Shown: positions 31,599 to 42,790, counted from the stretch's first letter. The stretch: 64,000 nucleotides of DNA from Laburnicola sp. R22_1 (GCA_014281115.1 JACONQ010000025.1:22399-86398); one strand, 5' to 3'. Translations and numbers: made by a program. Notes: a model not told the origin generated them from the letters alone.

Positions 31599-33105
31599 CT
31601 AGGATAGAATTATAAGCTATAGACTATAATATTAAAGCCTAACTAATAATTAGATAGCTAAAAATTTAAAAGCTAAAAACTACTATAGCCTAAGCTATAA
31701 TTAGGGTTTAAATTATAACTCTAATAAGAGTACAATATAAAGCTACTTTACTTTATAGCTTAAGTTCTACTAAATATTAAACCTAAATATATAGCTTAAG
31801 TAGAAAAGTTAAAAGAAAGAAAAAACAGACCTAAAAAAGAAGAAAAATTATACTACTATAGCTAAGTAGAGATAAACAAGTATAGCTAGAATTAATATAC
31901 TATTAAAAGCTAAACGTATAAAAAAGCATATGTAGAATAGAATATTAAAAGAATTGTTAGTAGTCTAAATAGAAAATAAGTTAGAAAACAAATTTAGAGC
32001 ACTATATTAAGTAAAACCTAATTTACAAAAGAATTAAAGCTAAAGAATAAATAACTAGAAGTATAAGTAGTTTAGCCTTAAAATAAAAAAGGGCTACTAC
32101 TATTACTACTAAAGAATATAATAAGTTAAGAAGAATAAAAAATAGTAGTATATAGAAAGAAGCTTAAAAACTACTACTATTAGTACTATAAAAATTAATA
32201 GGTTAAGTATAGTAATACCTAAAAAGGGGTATATATAGGAAAGACTTCGTAATATTAAAATTAGTACTTAATAAAGAATTAGGCGCCTTTAAAAAATTCT
32301 CTAAAAATTAGATAAAATTTACTAGGATACTTTATAGAAAGTATTATAGTATTATTACTTAAACTAAGTAGCTTACTAATTTTATTATAGATATAAGTAT
32401 TTACCTTTAGTTACTTTATTTATAGCTCATATACTTACTAATAACTTTATTAAAAAAAAGTAGCTTAAGTATTTATAATAGATACTAAAGGGAATAAAGC
32501 TAAGTAGGTAAATTAGTGATAAAGAAACTAGTTAAGAGTAAAGTAGGGCTTACTATAGTAGTTAAAGAAGTATTACTAATATTAGAAAGTTATCTAGTAT
32601 ATAATATAGCAGCTTTTAAAAAGAAGCTGCTAACTACTATTAATAAACTAAAAGTAGGAATAATAACTTTAAATATAAGCCCAATAGGCTTAATTATAAT
32701 TACTTTTAGCTATACTAAAATTATAGTTAATATAGCTTTAGCCTATAGTAAAAGAAAAGTAGAAGGATATAATATAAAAATTATAATTAAACACTAAGCG
32801 CTATTTACAATACTTATACCTTTATTTATTAGTGTCTATATTTTATATAAAAGTAGCTTAGTATAGCTAATAAAATAAAATAGTATAAGTAATAAAAGTA
32901 ATATTAGTAAGATTAAAATTAATTTTAAAGCTATTTATATCTTAAGTAAACTATATAAGGTAGCTTAATAATAAATACTTATTATAAATATTATGTAAGG
33001 GTTTTATAATTTTATAAATAGTGCTAAAGTTATAGAGCTAATTTAAAAGATAATAACTAGGATATAGATTAGTAAGCTAAGGAATAATTAAGATAAATAT
33101 ATATA
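29520..33105. other. AT-rich transposon debris
   Basis: Long stretch of decayed sequence. A Gypsy integrase fragment (30440-30830) is the only part confidently assigned. A (TA)n run lies at about 31563-31594. The 93-codon open frame at 32516-32797 (MIKKLVKSKVGLTIVVKEVL) has no recognisable motif; it may be a chance or decayed transposon fragment and is not called as a gene. Confidence 0.6.
30440..30830 (+). pseudogene. Gypsy integrase fragment (element G)
   Basis: Plus-strand read-through translation gives LLVDRGLKNKGLIKDLAK, the D-R-G-x-E-N block with the second catalytic D. Then comes LVFSAYYL-E-DLVK-NYQTFINALLKI, the V-S-A-Y-H-P-Q-G-N-G-L-V-E-R-G-H block with the third catalytic E. A W-V-x-N-L-P-K-A-L-W-A-N-R-T equivalent follows. 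The AYHPQGNG form separates it from the TDGQT-type integrases of elements A, B, K and L, so this is a different Gypsy lineage. Nothing confident could be assigned upstream to RT. Confidence 0.7.
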
Positions 33106-34968
33106 ACGTAGTTTACTAGCGAGTAACCCACACTAGTAAGCGCGCTACCTTTGCTAAGACCCCACCAAACCATTTTATTTATTATTAGACTGCGTCGCAA
33201 CACTACTTAAAAATATATACTAAGTTAATACATCTAATTTAGATTCTTCCTCTTTAACTCCCTAGTAGGTTTGCGCATTGTGATTAGGTTACCTATAGAT
33301 ACCACAACACTATTAAGTTAATGGCCCTATTATAGCGCGACTAGTACCTAATAACTATTTACCCTTCTTCTGTCTACTAGCGTCCTTAGAAGTGGCTAGC
33401 TAAGATCTCTCTACTACTATAAGTGATTTCTAATACTGAATTTACCTCCTTCTGCACAATTTTCGCCTTATAGTCTCCTTAATTATCTTGCGAAGGCCTG
33501 CAATTTTATCTAACACTAGTACCTAACTATACATTGCACTTAGAGCGCCTTTTTAAGCTTCTTAAGCATCTGCATAGTTAAAGTTAGTAATAAATTAAAG
33601 TAATCTCTAATTCTCTTACGAACTAGTATTAATTGCGCCTTAAATTCGCGTAGGTTACTTAGTGTTTTAGACTCCCAGGTGGTAGGCTCTTTAATAGGCA
33701 GACTAGATGTACAGATACAAATGTTAAGATGCTGCAACACCTCCTCTAGATTTAATGGGACTAGCCCAGCACCGCGAAAATCACCCTTAATTGTCTCTGC
33801 AGAGAAAACCTTTAAAAACGCGATTTTAAAGGCTAGGAGGAACTCGATCTTTATAATATAGGTTATTAGCCAACGCGCTAAGCCTAAGATCTTAGTACTA
33901 TATACCTTCTTTAGCGGGAAGAAACAGCCCACATCTAATAGCTGTAGTAGGTGTGACAAATATAGTAGCATATAGAGAGTAATAATCTTATATTCCTTAT
34001 AGTAACTCTAGAACTTAATTAAGTTATAGCTCTTATAGCTGTTAATAACTAGTAGCTAATAGGTTCCTTTAGCGCATCCCTTTATATGCGCGTTAAAGTA
34101 TTTTAACCACGCAATACTAAGCTCGTTATTTGTCTAGCCATTCTCGCTAACAGCGATTACCTAATCGCTAGAAATTGACGCGTCTTCGTACCAGGTAGAG
34201 ATATAACGCTTGCCGGCATAGATAATAAAGGAAGGGATTGCCCATCCAGCAGCGCAGATACCCTAGATCACTATAATCTACTAGCGGTCGCCTAGCTGTA
34301 TTAATTTGGGTTTCGCACGCCTCTCTAATACTATAACTATAAGCTAAGACCCTATAACCCCTATTAGGAAGCCTAATTTATTAAAGTTGTAGGTGTCCTT
34401 ATTCGTAATGCCGTACTTGACTTTAATGCCCTCCACAAGCTTAAACCACGCGTTTATAACCTTAGAATCTTTCTATTATATCCTCTAGTTATTATATAAC
34501 CAAGACTAACGCGTTTTAACTTTACATCTACGCTTAATAAACCTGTCTATCTAGTTAATACTAATAGGTGGCTTTCCTCTCTATAAACGTAGTGAATTGG
34601 CCATTATGCGTATTATAAGCTTTGTAGAAGGAAATTCACGCGTGTCTAGCTTAATTATACAATTAACAAGCGCCTGCTCCTTAAGGAGAGTAAAATTCTT
34701 TAATTTAGATGGGTTATCGCGTCGTGCAGTTGTTCTATTGCGTCTTCGATTAAGCGTTCTGCGATTAACATTATACAGCCCTACTGCTGCTCGCTCTATA
34801 AGATTTAGATCTTGTTTAATAGCTCTAATAGTAATAAGTAACTAAGCTTTATTAGATGGCTTAGAAGACATAGTAGGTGGTTGTATTATAATAGTATTGT
34901 TAGTGATAGTGGGGTCTTAGCAAAGGTGGCGCGCTCACTAGTGTGGGTCACTCGCTAGTAAACCACGT
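33106..34968 (-). mobile_element. Fot1/pogo-type element E1
   Basis: 1863 bp with ~60 bp terminal inverted repeats starting ACGTRGTTTACTAGCGAGT and ending in ...TTTGCTAAGACCCCAC, flanked by TA (33104-33105 and 34969-34970). The inverted repeat contains a duplicated box, CTAGCGAGTGACCCACA then CTAGTGAGCGCGCCACC. The left arm carries several RIP-type changes against the right arm. The inner ...GCYAAGACCCCAC part is shared with the neighbouring elements at 35093 and 36976. Confidence 0.92.
33540..34871 (-). pseudogene. pogo/Fot1 transposase relic of E1
   Basis: Minus-strand translation from ATG at 34871 (MSSKPSNKA) shows an HTH-like N-terminus with NVNRRTLNRRRNRTTARRDN. A degenerate DDE domain ends with ICHTYYSYQMWAV in one frame, and the C-terminal open stretch 33540-33971 gives LSHLLQLLDVGCFFPLKK, where pogo elements have L-S-H-L-L-Q-P-L-D-V-x-x-F. 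That C-terminal part is open for 143 codons. The middle holds TAG/TAA stops and probable frame changes. Inactive; limits are taken from the ATG and the end of the open C-terminal segment. Confidence 0.75.
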
Positions 34969-35092
34969 TATAATAGAAGAGAAGTAATTATAAAGTATTA
35001 TTAATAAATAGTAGTAAAGACTATTATAAGCCTTAGCTATCTTTTTACTATTACTATTACTATTATTACTAGCACTAAAGGCGTAGCTACTA

Positions 35093-36958
35093 ACGTACTT
35101 AGCACTCGAGTCGGACACTCCATCGAGTCGGACACTTTGCCAAGACCCCACCAAGTTCTGTACTATTCACGATAGTATAGAGTCAACATGAACTATTTTC
35201 AATAGTCTAAATAGGCTAAACTATTCAGAATCTACTTCTATAAGCTGCCTACAGGTTTTTATTGTGCCCAGGCTTGCCGCAGCGTCCACAGCGCTGTTAA
35301 GCGGATTCGCCTCCATCAGTGCGCACCCTCTTCTTTGCCTTCTTGCCATCACTACGCACCCCAAAGTCCTTTAGAGTAGCCAGTCGCTGGCCCTCTTCAA
35401 CTATAAGGACTCCTTCTTACTGCAATCGCTTTCTTTTATATGATTTACGTCGTGTAGCGGCCTTATTAGCAGCTTAAAGTTCGGCGTTGCGTTTAGTCAT
35501 CAACACCAAAGAATGCCCTATTAGCTCAGCGCCTTTAACGAGCTTTTCCACCGCCTCAACTATATAAGTTAGGGAACTATCCACATGCCTTTAAATCCTC
35601 TGCTTAACCAGCGTCAATTGCGACCCAAGTTCTGTACTATTTCGCGGAGTTTGCAACTCCCATATACTATCGCGAATAGTACAAAGTGGAGGCGTACGCA
35701 GGCGGACGTCAAGCTGCGATATCACAGCTTCTAGGTTGTGGGGCACTAGGCCAGCACCTCGAAAGCCTCCTTTAATATTACTTTCAGTAAACAAAGCCTT
35801 AAAAGTAGCAATAAAGCAAGGCAGGAACTCGATTTTAGTGATGTGCGTAATGTAGTTGCGCATTAAATCCTCAGCTTAGCGCCCATACGCCTTTTTAAAG
35901 GCGCGAAACAGCCCATATCAAGTGGCTGCAAGAGGTGCGACAAATGCGAGGGCATACAGAGAGTAACAATATTGCTCTTCTTACAGTAATCCTGGAATTC
36001 GAGTGAGTTGTAACTTTTGTGGCTATTGATAATGAGCAAACGTGCTTTACTAGTAGTACGCCTCTTTGTATGCTTATTAAAGTGCTTCAGCCATTGCAAA
36101 CCAAGCTTATTTATTGTCCAGCCGTTCTCAGAGACTGCAATAACCCAATCATAAGGTAGATCCTTCTCCTTATACTAGGCGGAGAGGTGGTGCTTGCCCC
36201 AAAGATAATGAAGGGTAGAATCCACCAACCCATCGCGTTGATGCCTTAGATAACTGTTGTCCACTCCCTATTGCCCTGCTGCACCTGCTTTAGCCGTCCT
36301 CGACGCTTAGAGCCTGTGACTACTACTCCAGTTAATATCATGCCCATCATAAAGCCTGCTTCATCAAAATTGTAGGTGTCCTTGTCCAGAATACTATGTT
36401 TGGCCTTTATGTTCTCCACAAGCTGGAACCAGTCTTGTATCACCTTAGAATCCTCCTAGAGAGCTCTCTTATAGTCGTACTTTCGATTGAACTTGACTTT
36501 AAGCTCTAGCTGGCGCTTAACAAAGTCATAAGGCCACCTCTGGCTAACTGGCTCGTAGTGGCGTGCAGCTAGTAAAGAATCAGCCATATCTTTTATAGCA
36601 TCAAGCTGAGGCGGAAATCCTCGCGCGTCTAGGTCAGTATATGCTCCACAATCGCCTACTCCTCTCTTATAGTAAGTCTTATTTTGTTGGGTGCGCAGTT
36701 GCGTCTAAACGTCTTTCCAGCGCGTTAGTTGCTAAGTGTACTTTGAGAGACGTTGTAGATAGCTATAGCGCGTTGCTAAGAGAGTGTCGCGTCTTATTTA
36801 ATAGCCTAGATTGTAAGCTGTATACGCGCTTCTTTTAACGCTAGTGGTTTGTTGTGTGGTTAAGGCATCGCGTTATACTATTGCTGATAGGACGTTTTGG
36901 TGGGGTCTTGGCAAAGTGTCTAACTCGATGGAGTGTCCGACTCGAGTGCAAAGTACGT
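35093..36958 (-). mobile_element. Fot1/pogo-type element H
   Basis: 1866 bp with ~60 bp terminal inverted repeats starting ACGTACTT, flanked by TA (35091-35092 and 36959-36960). Each terminus has two direct copies of CGAGTCGGACAC followed by TTTGCCAAGACCCCACCAA. The right arm shows one RIP-like change (GTTAG for GTCGG). Base composition is much less AT-skewed than E1. A close relative in the opposite orientation (36976-39371) starts only 17 bp away. Confidence 0.93.
35221..36868 (-). pseudogene. pogo/Fot1 transposase of H, broken by stops and frameshifts
   Basis: From ATG at 36868 (MPQPHNK after restoring one TAA) the minus strand encodes an HTH N-terminus (YNVSQSTLSN) and a CENP-B-like part (IREE-AIVEHIL). 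The DDE domain has NFDEAGFMMGM (first D, open segment 36246-36443) and LLIINSHKSYNS, where the second D is N. SHLSHLLQPLDMGCFAPLK follows in open segment 35863-36099. A C-terminal part (35591-35863) ends in a CCHC zinc knuckle (CGRCGKPGHN) just before the stop at 35221. Stops are mainly TAG/TAA from Q and W codons; some frame changes are present. The terminal knuckle is a nucleic-acid-binding add-on known in some fungal pogo-like transposases. Confidence 0.8.
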
Positions 36959-37065
36959 TATAAGAAAAGTTAATAACGTACTTTGCACTCGAGTCGATCA
37001 TTCCATCGAGTCGATCACTTTGCCAAGACCCCACCAAAACGTCCTATCAGCAATAGTACAACGCG

Positions 37066-37561
37066 ATGCCTCAACCACACAATAAACTACTAGCGTTAAA
37101 AGAAGCGCGTATACAGCTTGCGATCTAGGCTATTAAATAAGACGCAACACTCTCTTAGCGACGCGCTGCAGCCCTCTATAACGTCTCTTAAAGTACACTT
37201 AGCAACTAACGCGCTAGAAAGACGTTTAGACGCAACTGCGCACCTAACAAAATAAGACTTACTATAAGAGAGGAGCAGGTGATTGTGCAGCATATACTCG
37301 ACCTAGACACGCGACAATTTCCGCCCCAGCTTGATGCCATAAAAGATATGGCCAATTCTTTACTAGCTGCACGCCACTACAAGCTAGTTGGCCAGAGGTG
37401 GCCTTATGACTTTGTTAAGCGCCAGCCAAAGCTTCAAGTTAAGTTTAATCAAAAGTACGACTACAAGAGAGCCCTCTAGGAGGATCCTAAGGTGATACAA
37501 GGCTAGTTCCAGCTTATAGAGAATATAAAGGCCAAGTATAGTATCCTAGATAAGGACACCT
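37066..37561 (+). pseudogene. Truncated H-type transposase N-terminus in element I
   Basis: Starts ATG at 37066 (MPQPHNKLLALKEARIQL) and follows the N-terminus of the element H transposase. It is open from 37279 to 37479 (MIVQHILDLDTRQFPPQLDA...). It ends at about 37561 after ...KYSILDKDT, exactly before the N-F-D-E-A-G-F block of the DDE domain, where foreign sequence begins. Scattered TAG/TAA stops are at glutamine positions. Confidence 0.8.
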
Positions 37562-39104
37562 CTAAACTTTGCTAGGTAAGTAAAATACGGCGCCGCTATG
37601 CTAATTATTAGGTTTATTAAGTAGGAGAGGCTTGCCACGTTAACGGCGCCTCTTCTCATTGATAAAAGCTTGCTCAAGCCTATTGTATTAGTGTTAAAGG
37701 ATCCTGTATTTGATCTCAAGCTTGTAATAACTTTGCGACAGCTGTTTACGCTCCTCAGCGTGGTCCTCCGCAACAATGTCCTTCAGTATTTGCCATACTT
37801 TACGCCAATCAGAATTAGAGAGGTTTGACGAGCTACTCCGACTTGAGGGAGGGCTCTCGTGCTCTGCGATAAACTTCTTGAGTATAGTGTTTAGGTTATA
37901 AGGTGACAACCTAGTACACTTAAAAGCTTTGAGTATTATTGTTTCTTAAAAGGCCCTTTGCCAGGAGGCGTTGAAGAGTCGATAAAAGTCGCGTTTGGTG
38001 ATTGCTAAGAGGCCCTGGCAGTTGTACATAAACTCTAAGAGCTCTCTTGTATACGCCGTACTCAGAGGCTTGAACATCGCCACATCAAGAGGCTGGAGAG
38101 TGTGGGTAGCGTGTGGCGGGAAGGTTGTAAGGAGTATTTTGTTATTGTCGCAGTACGTGATAAATTGCATGGTAATATGAGACCCATGCCCATCAAGTAT
38201 GAGTAGTCGGTACTCCCTACGAGCTTTCTCCTTAGTCTCGCGATCAAATACTTGTTTAAGCCACGCCAAACCAATCTCATTATTGGTCCACCCACTTAAT
38301 AAGCTCGCAAAAAGGCCTTGTGGTGTTGCGAATCAAAATCTTGAAGCCATAAGTCTTGTATATTGCCCGTAGTAGCTTAATAAATTAAGGCTGGCGTTAG
38401 CGAGGTGCCGTCGGCGCAAATACAGGCAATTGTTGTTACCCACTCTCTATTACTGTCCTAGAGCATTTGCTTGTAAGGGCCCTGCTCATACAGCTACCGC
38501 GAGAACACTCTTTTCATCTTAGTAAGCACTCCAATAAAGAACCCTTTTTCATCCATATTGTACATATGGCGACTGTCGATATCGTACTGGGTTATTTTGT
38601 CGCCTAAAAGCTTAAAGTATAAGGCGTATTTAGTAGCAGAATCAGCGCAGTAGCGACAGGCGTTGATACCAGTAGTCCATCGCAATATAAGCTCAATATT
38701 GTTGCGGGCAATAAAGCGCTCAACCCAGTTTTTGCCTGGCTCTTTTCTAGCTATTTCTGTTGCGAAATTTCGGATCATTTGCTTTGTAGGAGGCAGGCCT
38801 CTCTTATTAAGCTTATATATGTAGTTTACAAGCTCTTTTTCTTGTGTGGTGTTAAGAAATTTCTGCTCATTTGCCCTCTCTATGTGGCTTTTATTGATCC
38901 CGCGCGCGCGCCGCGATAAAGTTGATCGCTCAACGCCAAATAATTTGGCAATTTTGGTGTAATTAGGCTTTTCGCCTGCTGGCAAGCTTTCGATTGCTGC
39001 CAGCGCGGCCTCCATAGCGTCAATATTGGTGGAGTTATGAGCGTTGATAAACTACGTGGATTTTTTCAAAACCGTGCATTTGGTGGGGTCGTGCATTTGG
39101 TGAT
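37562..39104 (-). mobile_element. Foreign pogo-like insert J inside element I
   Basis: A ~1.54 kb segment that replaces the catalytic core of the H-type transposase. It encodes its own pogo transposase on the minus strand. At its 39.07-39.10 kb end it carries two direct copies of CGTGCATTTGGTG (39072-39084 and 39089-39101) around GGGT, reminiscent of the duplicated terminal boxes of the other elements. No matching inverted repeat was found at the 37.56 kb end, which looks truncated, so the mechanism (insertion plus deletion, or recombination) is open. Confidence 0.75.
37694..39015 (-). pseudogene. pogo transposase of insert J, lightly damaged
   Basis: From ATG at 39015 (MEAALAAIESLPAGEKPNY) the frame is open for 173 codons. 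It has a psq-type HTH (YTKIAKLFGVERSTLSRRAR), a CENP-B-type domain (LPPTKQMIRNFATEIA) and NMDEKGFFIG with the first catalytic D. After TAG codons in place of Q and a one-base loss in a T-run near 38312, it continues open at 37946-38269. That segment has WLKQVFDRETKEKARR, LLILDGHGSHITMQF (second D intact) and HTLQPLDVAMFKPL. A tail follows (37694-37909). The third acidic residue was not pinned down. It is one of the least damaged DNA transposases here and is distinct from the H type. Confidence 0.85.
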
Positions 39105-39243
39105 TAGTCATGGTAGGCAAAAGGCGAAGAAGAGGGTGCGCGCTAATAGAGGCGAATCTGCTTAATAGTGCTGTGGACGCTGCGGCAAGCCCGGGCATAA
39201 CAAAACAACCTGTAGGCAGCCTGTAGAAGTAGATTCTGAATAG
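39105..39243 (+). pseudogene. H-type transposase C-terminal zinc knuckle in element I
   Basis: The H-like reading resumes at about 39105 and ends at TAG 39241-39243 with CGRCGKPGHNKTTC, a complete CX2CX4HX4C zinc knuckle followed by RQPVEVDSE. It is separated from its N-terminal part by insert J. Confidence 0.75.
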
Positions 39244-40514
39244 ATTGGCCTATTTGGACTATCGAAAATAGTTCGTGTTGACTCTGTACTATCGTGAATA
39301 GTACAGAACTTGGTGGGGTCTTGGCAAAGTGATCGACTCGATGGAATGATCGACTCGAGTGCAAAGTACGTTAGTAGCTATAGTTAAAAAGAAGGTTAAG
39401 ACTATTAGGTAAGAAAATTAAAGTAAGAAAATAAGAAAAAAGTAAAAGAGTATAAAAAATAAGTTATATACTCTAACCAGATATAAAGTTTTATTTAGTT
39501 ATAGTAGGTAAGGTGTGTATATAAATACTACTTTTAGACTAGTAATAAGTAGTAGTATCTTTTAAGAAAAGTATAACTATATTACTACTAGTAAGAAATT
39601 CTAAGAATAGATTAGGTACTTATACAGAGTAATTAAAGAGTAAATACTTTATAGGTGTAGAATAAACAATATAGTATTATAAGAAAAAAGTTAAAGTTAT
39701 AGTAGTAAAAAATAATATATTTAAGTACTAATAAGTTATCTAAAGCCTAAGTAGCCTTTGCTTATAAAAGAACTTTTATAACTTTTTCTAGTAAGCTATA
39801 AACTAAAATTACTACTTTTTTTTTACTTTTTTTATACTTATTATAGAACCTATAAGCCTAAGTAACTTTAGCCTAAACTTAAGAATTTTATAATAGCCTT
39901 TAAAAGAAGTTCTACTTTAGAGAATACTATAACTTATAAAACGCTTAAGTCTAGACTTTATTTTCTATATTAGCATTATAGAAAAAAGAACTAGTAGGCT
40001 AATAGTTAAAGCGTACTTAAGGTCTTTATTAGACTTTTTTTAAAAAAATATACATTATAGTTATATAATAAAAAAGGCCTAAAAGTAATATTATAACTAT
40101 TTAAAAAGCTAATAGGCCTAGTTTTAACGTAGTATAGTAAGTTAGTATTATAAATTAGTTAGAAGTATAAGTATATATAGTAGTAAAACTTATATAAAAA
40201 AATTAGAAAGAAGCTAAATAAATAGTATTTAAGAGCAAAGTAAAAGAATGTAGGATTAGAGAGTTAGTGGTTAACTAGGGTAAGAATTTAAAATTATTAC
40301 TAATAGTAAAGCTCTTAAATATAGATATTACTTCTAGAAAGCTAAATATTATTTAAATCTAAATATTAAGGTTTATAACGCGTGCTTAATATATAAAAAA
40401 GAATTAAGAAGTAAAACATAAAGGGCTATTTTAATAGTTAGTTTAAAAGATATTTAGGAGGAGGTAAGTCTATAAAGAAAAGTATAGTATAGTATACTTA
40501 TTATAAATATAGTA

Positions 40515-40690
40515 GACTATATATGTGTGGCGTTAATTAATCTACCTAGGAGTAGGACGATAAAGCCTTTTATCTTAAATAATATAATAAAAAAGCAGAG
40601 CCCCTGCTTAGTAATTAAAAACAGCGTAAAAAGGAAATTATAAAAAAAGCGCATTTAAACTAGTAAACGAGCTTAGCGGTCTTGGCGTGA
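40515..40690 (-). repeat. Hairpin repeat family F, ~175 bp minus-strand copy
   Basis: Begins at the shared end (TGTGGCGTTAATTAATCTACC), keeps AAGCAG-AGCCC-CTGCTT and a one-sided version of the second stem (AAACGAGCTTAGCGGTCTTGG), then diverges. It is truncated relative to the copies at 42870 and 46680. Confidence 0.8.
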
Positions 40691-41300
40691 AACTATATAT
40701 ATACTACTTAATAGCAGTTTTATATTATTATTAATAAACTAGAAACACTAATACTACGCTAGTAGATACTTATTATAAAATAAATTATTATTATCTATAA
40801 TATGAAAATAGGTAAAGTTAAAATATTTTTAAGTAGTAGTAGTAAATAAGCTTACTAGGTATATAGAATAAGGGCCTTTATTATTTAATAATTTAAACTA
40901 TTTGACCTAGTAGTATATAACTTACTTATCCTTAGTATTATATTACTACGCTTTCTAACTATAGTAAAGAAAATAAAAAGTTAAGATGTTAATTATAAGT
41001 TTAGTAATATTATAATTTAACTAAAGTGCAAAAGTATTATAATTATTTACTTAGTGTTATAGGCTATAAAGTAAGTTATTATTATTACTAATACTTTCTC
41101 TAAAGGCTATAATATTAAAGCTAATATACGCATTTAAAAAAGGAATTATTATTTAAAAGTTAGTCTAAGAGAGTAATAGAGTGTAAGAGACTTATATAAA
41201 GATAAAAAGGTAATAAATGCGCTAATAAAGGGCTTTTTAGGCACTAGTAAAAGGTTAAAATTACTAAAGCCTATACTATTATTGTTCTAATAAAAAGGCT

Positions 41301-41336
41301 TACTATTACTACTACTACTACTACTACTACTACTAT
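41301..41336. repeat. (ACT)n microsatellite
   Basis: About twelve ACT trinucleotides within AT-rich debris. Confidence 0.85.
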
Positions 41337-42049
41337 TAAAACTAAGGTAGCTAGATATATAGGCGCCTAGGGTATAGTTAATCTAAAGATAAAAAGGCAT
41401 AATAAAGTAGGCTAAGTAAAGGCTTCAGAGTAGTTTAGGGTTTAAAAAATAAAAAGCTAAGTTATAGAAAAATTATAAGAGTAGAAAGAGTAAGTAGAAT
41501 AGGTAGGTTAGTAATAAAAATAGGTATGTATTTATAGGCTATTATTTAAAATTATATAAAGCTAAGTAATTAGTAAAGGCTATTATTAAAAATAGGCCTA
41601 ACCTCTACTTTCTAGTAGAAGATATTATAGAATATTTAAAATATTTTTAAAAGACAGTTTAGTATAAAGCTTAATAAGGCTAAGCTTTTATAAGTAGAAA
41701 GATATATAGTAAAATAAACTCTACTATATAGGTTATATAGTAAGCTAGTGCCTAATTAGCTTTTAGAAATTTAATAGGCTGTTTCTTTCTTTTAGTACCT
41801 AATAACTAAATCTACATATAGACGATAATATATTTGCTTTCTAAGTTATAATTAGTAATATTTGTCTATAATAATCTACTATAATATTACTTAGTATATA
41901 TATAACTATAAGCGTTATTAATACTCTAAATTAAAGCGCTATAAGCTATATAGGCTTCTATAACCCTTACTTATTTTTAATAGTTCTTAATACTATATAA
42001 CTATAAACTTTATTACTAACTTGTTATTAAGTAAGTTTGCTAGTATTAT

Positions 42050-42480
42050 ATATAACATTATCTTAGCTATTATAAACTAATTTTTAAAAATAGCTTATTA
42101 TATACTTACTTGGATAGATTAGAATAGTATTAATCTTATTAAGGCGTAGATTTATAAAGTAATTTGCCTTTATAGCCTTTTAGAATTAGTAATAGTTAAT
42201 AAAGGCCTAATAATGCGTTGAATATATTATAATACCGTTAACTACTAGTTTAACTTATAGTAAATTCTAACATCTGCTTTCTACTCATAAATAAATAGAT
42301 AAATAAAATATTAAAATTAAACACTTAAATGATACCTTTATATTTGTTATATACTAGAGTAAAATAATTAGACTTTATAAATTTCTATTATAGAGTTTAT
42401 CTATAATAATAGCTAGTATATAGTTACTAGCCACACTCTATTTTAGGTTTGCTATATTAGTAACCTAAGAAAGTCTAATA
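42050..42480 (+). pseudogene. Gypsy integrase fragment (element L)
   Basis: Read-through translation on the plus strand shows LKIAYYILA-TD-N, as in R-L-T-K-x-A-H-F-I-P...T. Then comes ELVIVDKGLIM, as in I-V-S-D-R-G-x-Q-F with the second catalytic D, and STH-type HPETDGQTE decay as AFYS-INR-IK followed by LKQYL. This is the TDGQT-type integrase of chromodomain Gypsy elements. No LTR could be linked to it. Confidence 0.6.
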
Positions 42481-42679
42481 GGCCTTAATAGGCACTAAAT
42501 AATAGTAAAAACTTTAAAAGTTAGGTAATTATTCCTAAACCAATTTTAATTAGGATAAAGTGCTATAAAAAGATTAAGGCATTAAATACCTAAGAAAAGA
42601 TATTTACTAATAACAAAAGGCTTTTCTTAAAATTTAAGGTTAGAAATATGGTTTGGATTTTAAATTATTATATAAAGTC

Positions 42680-42790
42680 TATGGTTAGCTTGCCAAACAC
42701 CTTTTTTAACCTTTTTTAGTTTAAGATTAAAGTAGATTAAGATAGAAGGTTATATATACTAGGTAAGACACCTAATTCTAATTAGAAACT
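42680..42790 (+). repeat. Short repeat shared with 50165-50270
   Basis: The blocks GCTTGCCAAACACCTTTTTTAACC and AAGATAGAAGGTTAT...CACCTAATTCTAAT recur in the same orientation at 50165-50270. In both places a family F copy follows in the same orientation, at different distances. Confidence 0.65.

Larger units (their letters stand above)
36976..39371 (+). mobile_element. Chimeric pogo/Fot1-type element I
   Basis: 2396 bp with near-perfect terminal inverted repeats of the same design as element H, flanked by TA (36974-36975 and 39372-39373). The duplicated box is CGAGTCGATCAY here, against CGAGTCGGACAC in H, changed alike in both copies and both arms. Outer parts (36976-37561 and 39105-39371) are homologous to H in reverse orientation. 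The middle ~1 kb of H is replaced by about 1.54 kb carrying an unrelated pogo transposase on the opposite strand. It lies 17 bp from H. Confidence 0.92.
39374..42049. other. AT-rich debris, mostly unassigned
   Basis: Decayed sequence with no open frame of note. It holds a family F fragment (40515-40690) and an (ACT)n run (41301-41336). Purine-rich plus-strand composition over 39380-39480 and 41390-41560 hints at former coding sequence, perhaps the gag/RT part of the Gypsy relic whose integrase lies at 42050-42480, but no motif could be confirmed. Confidence 0.5.

Noticed and set aside
32516..32797. 93-codon open frame as a host gene
   Set aside because: Low-complexity composition, no motif, flanked by decayed transposon sequence; treated as a chance or relic frame.
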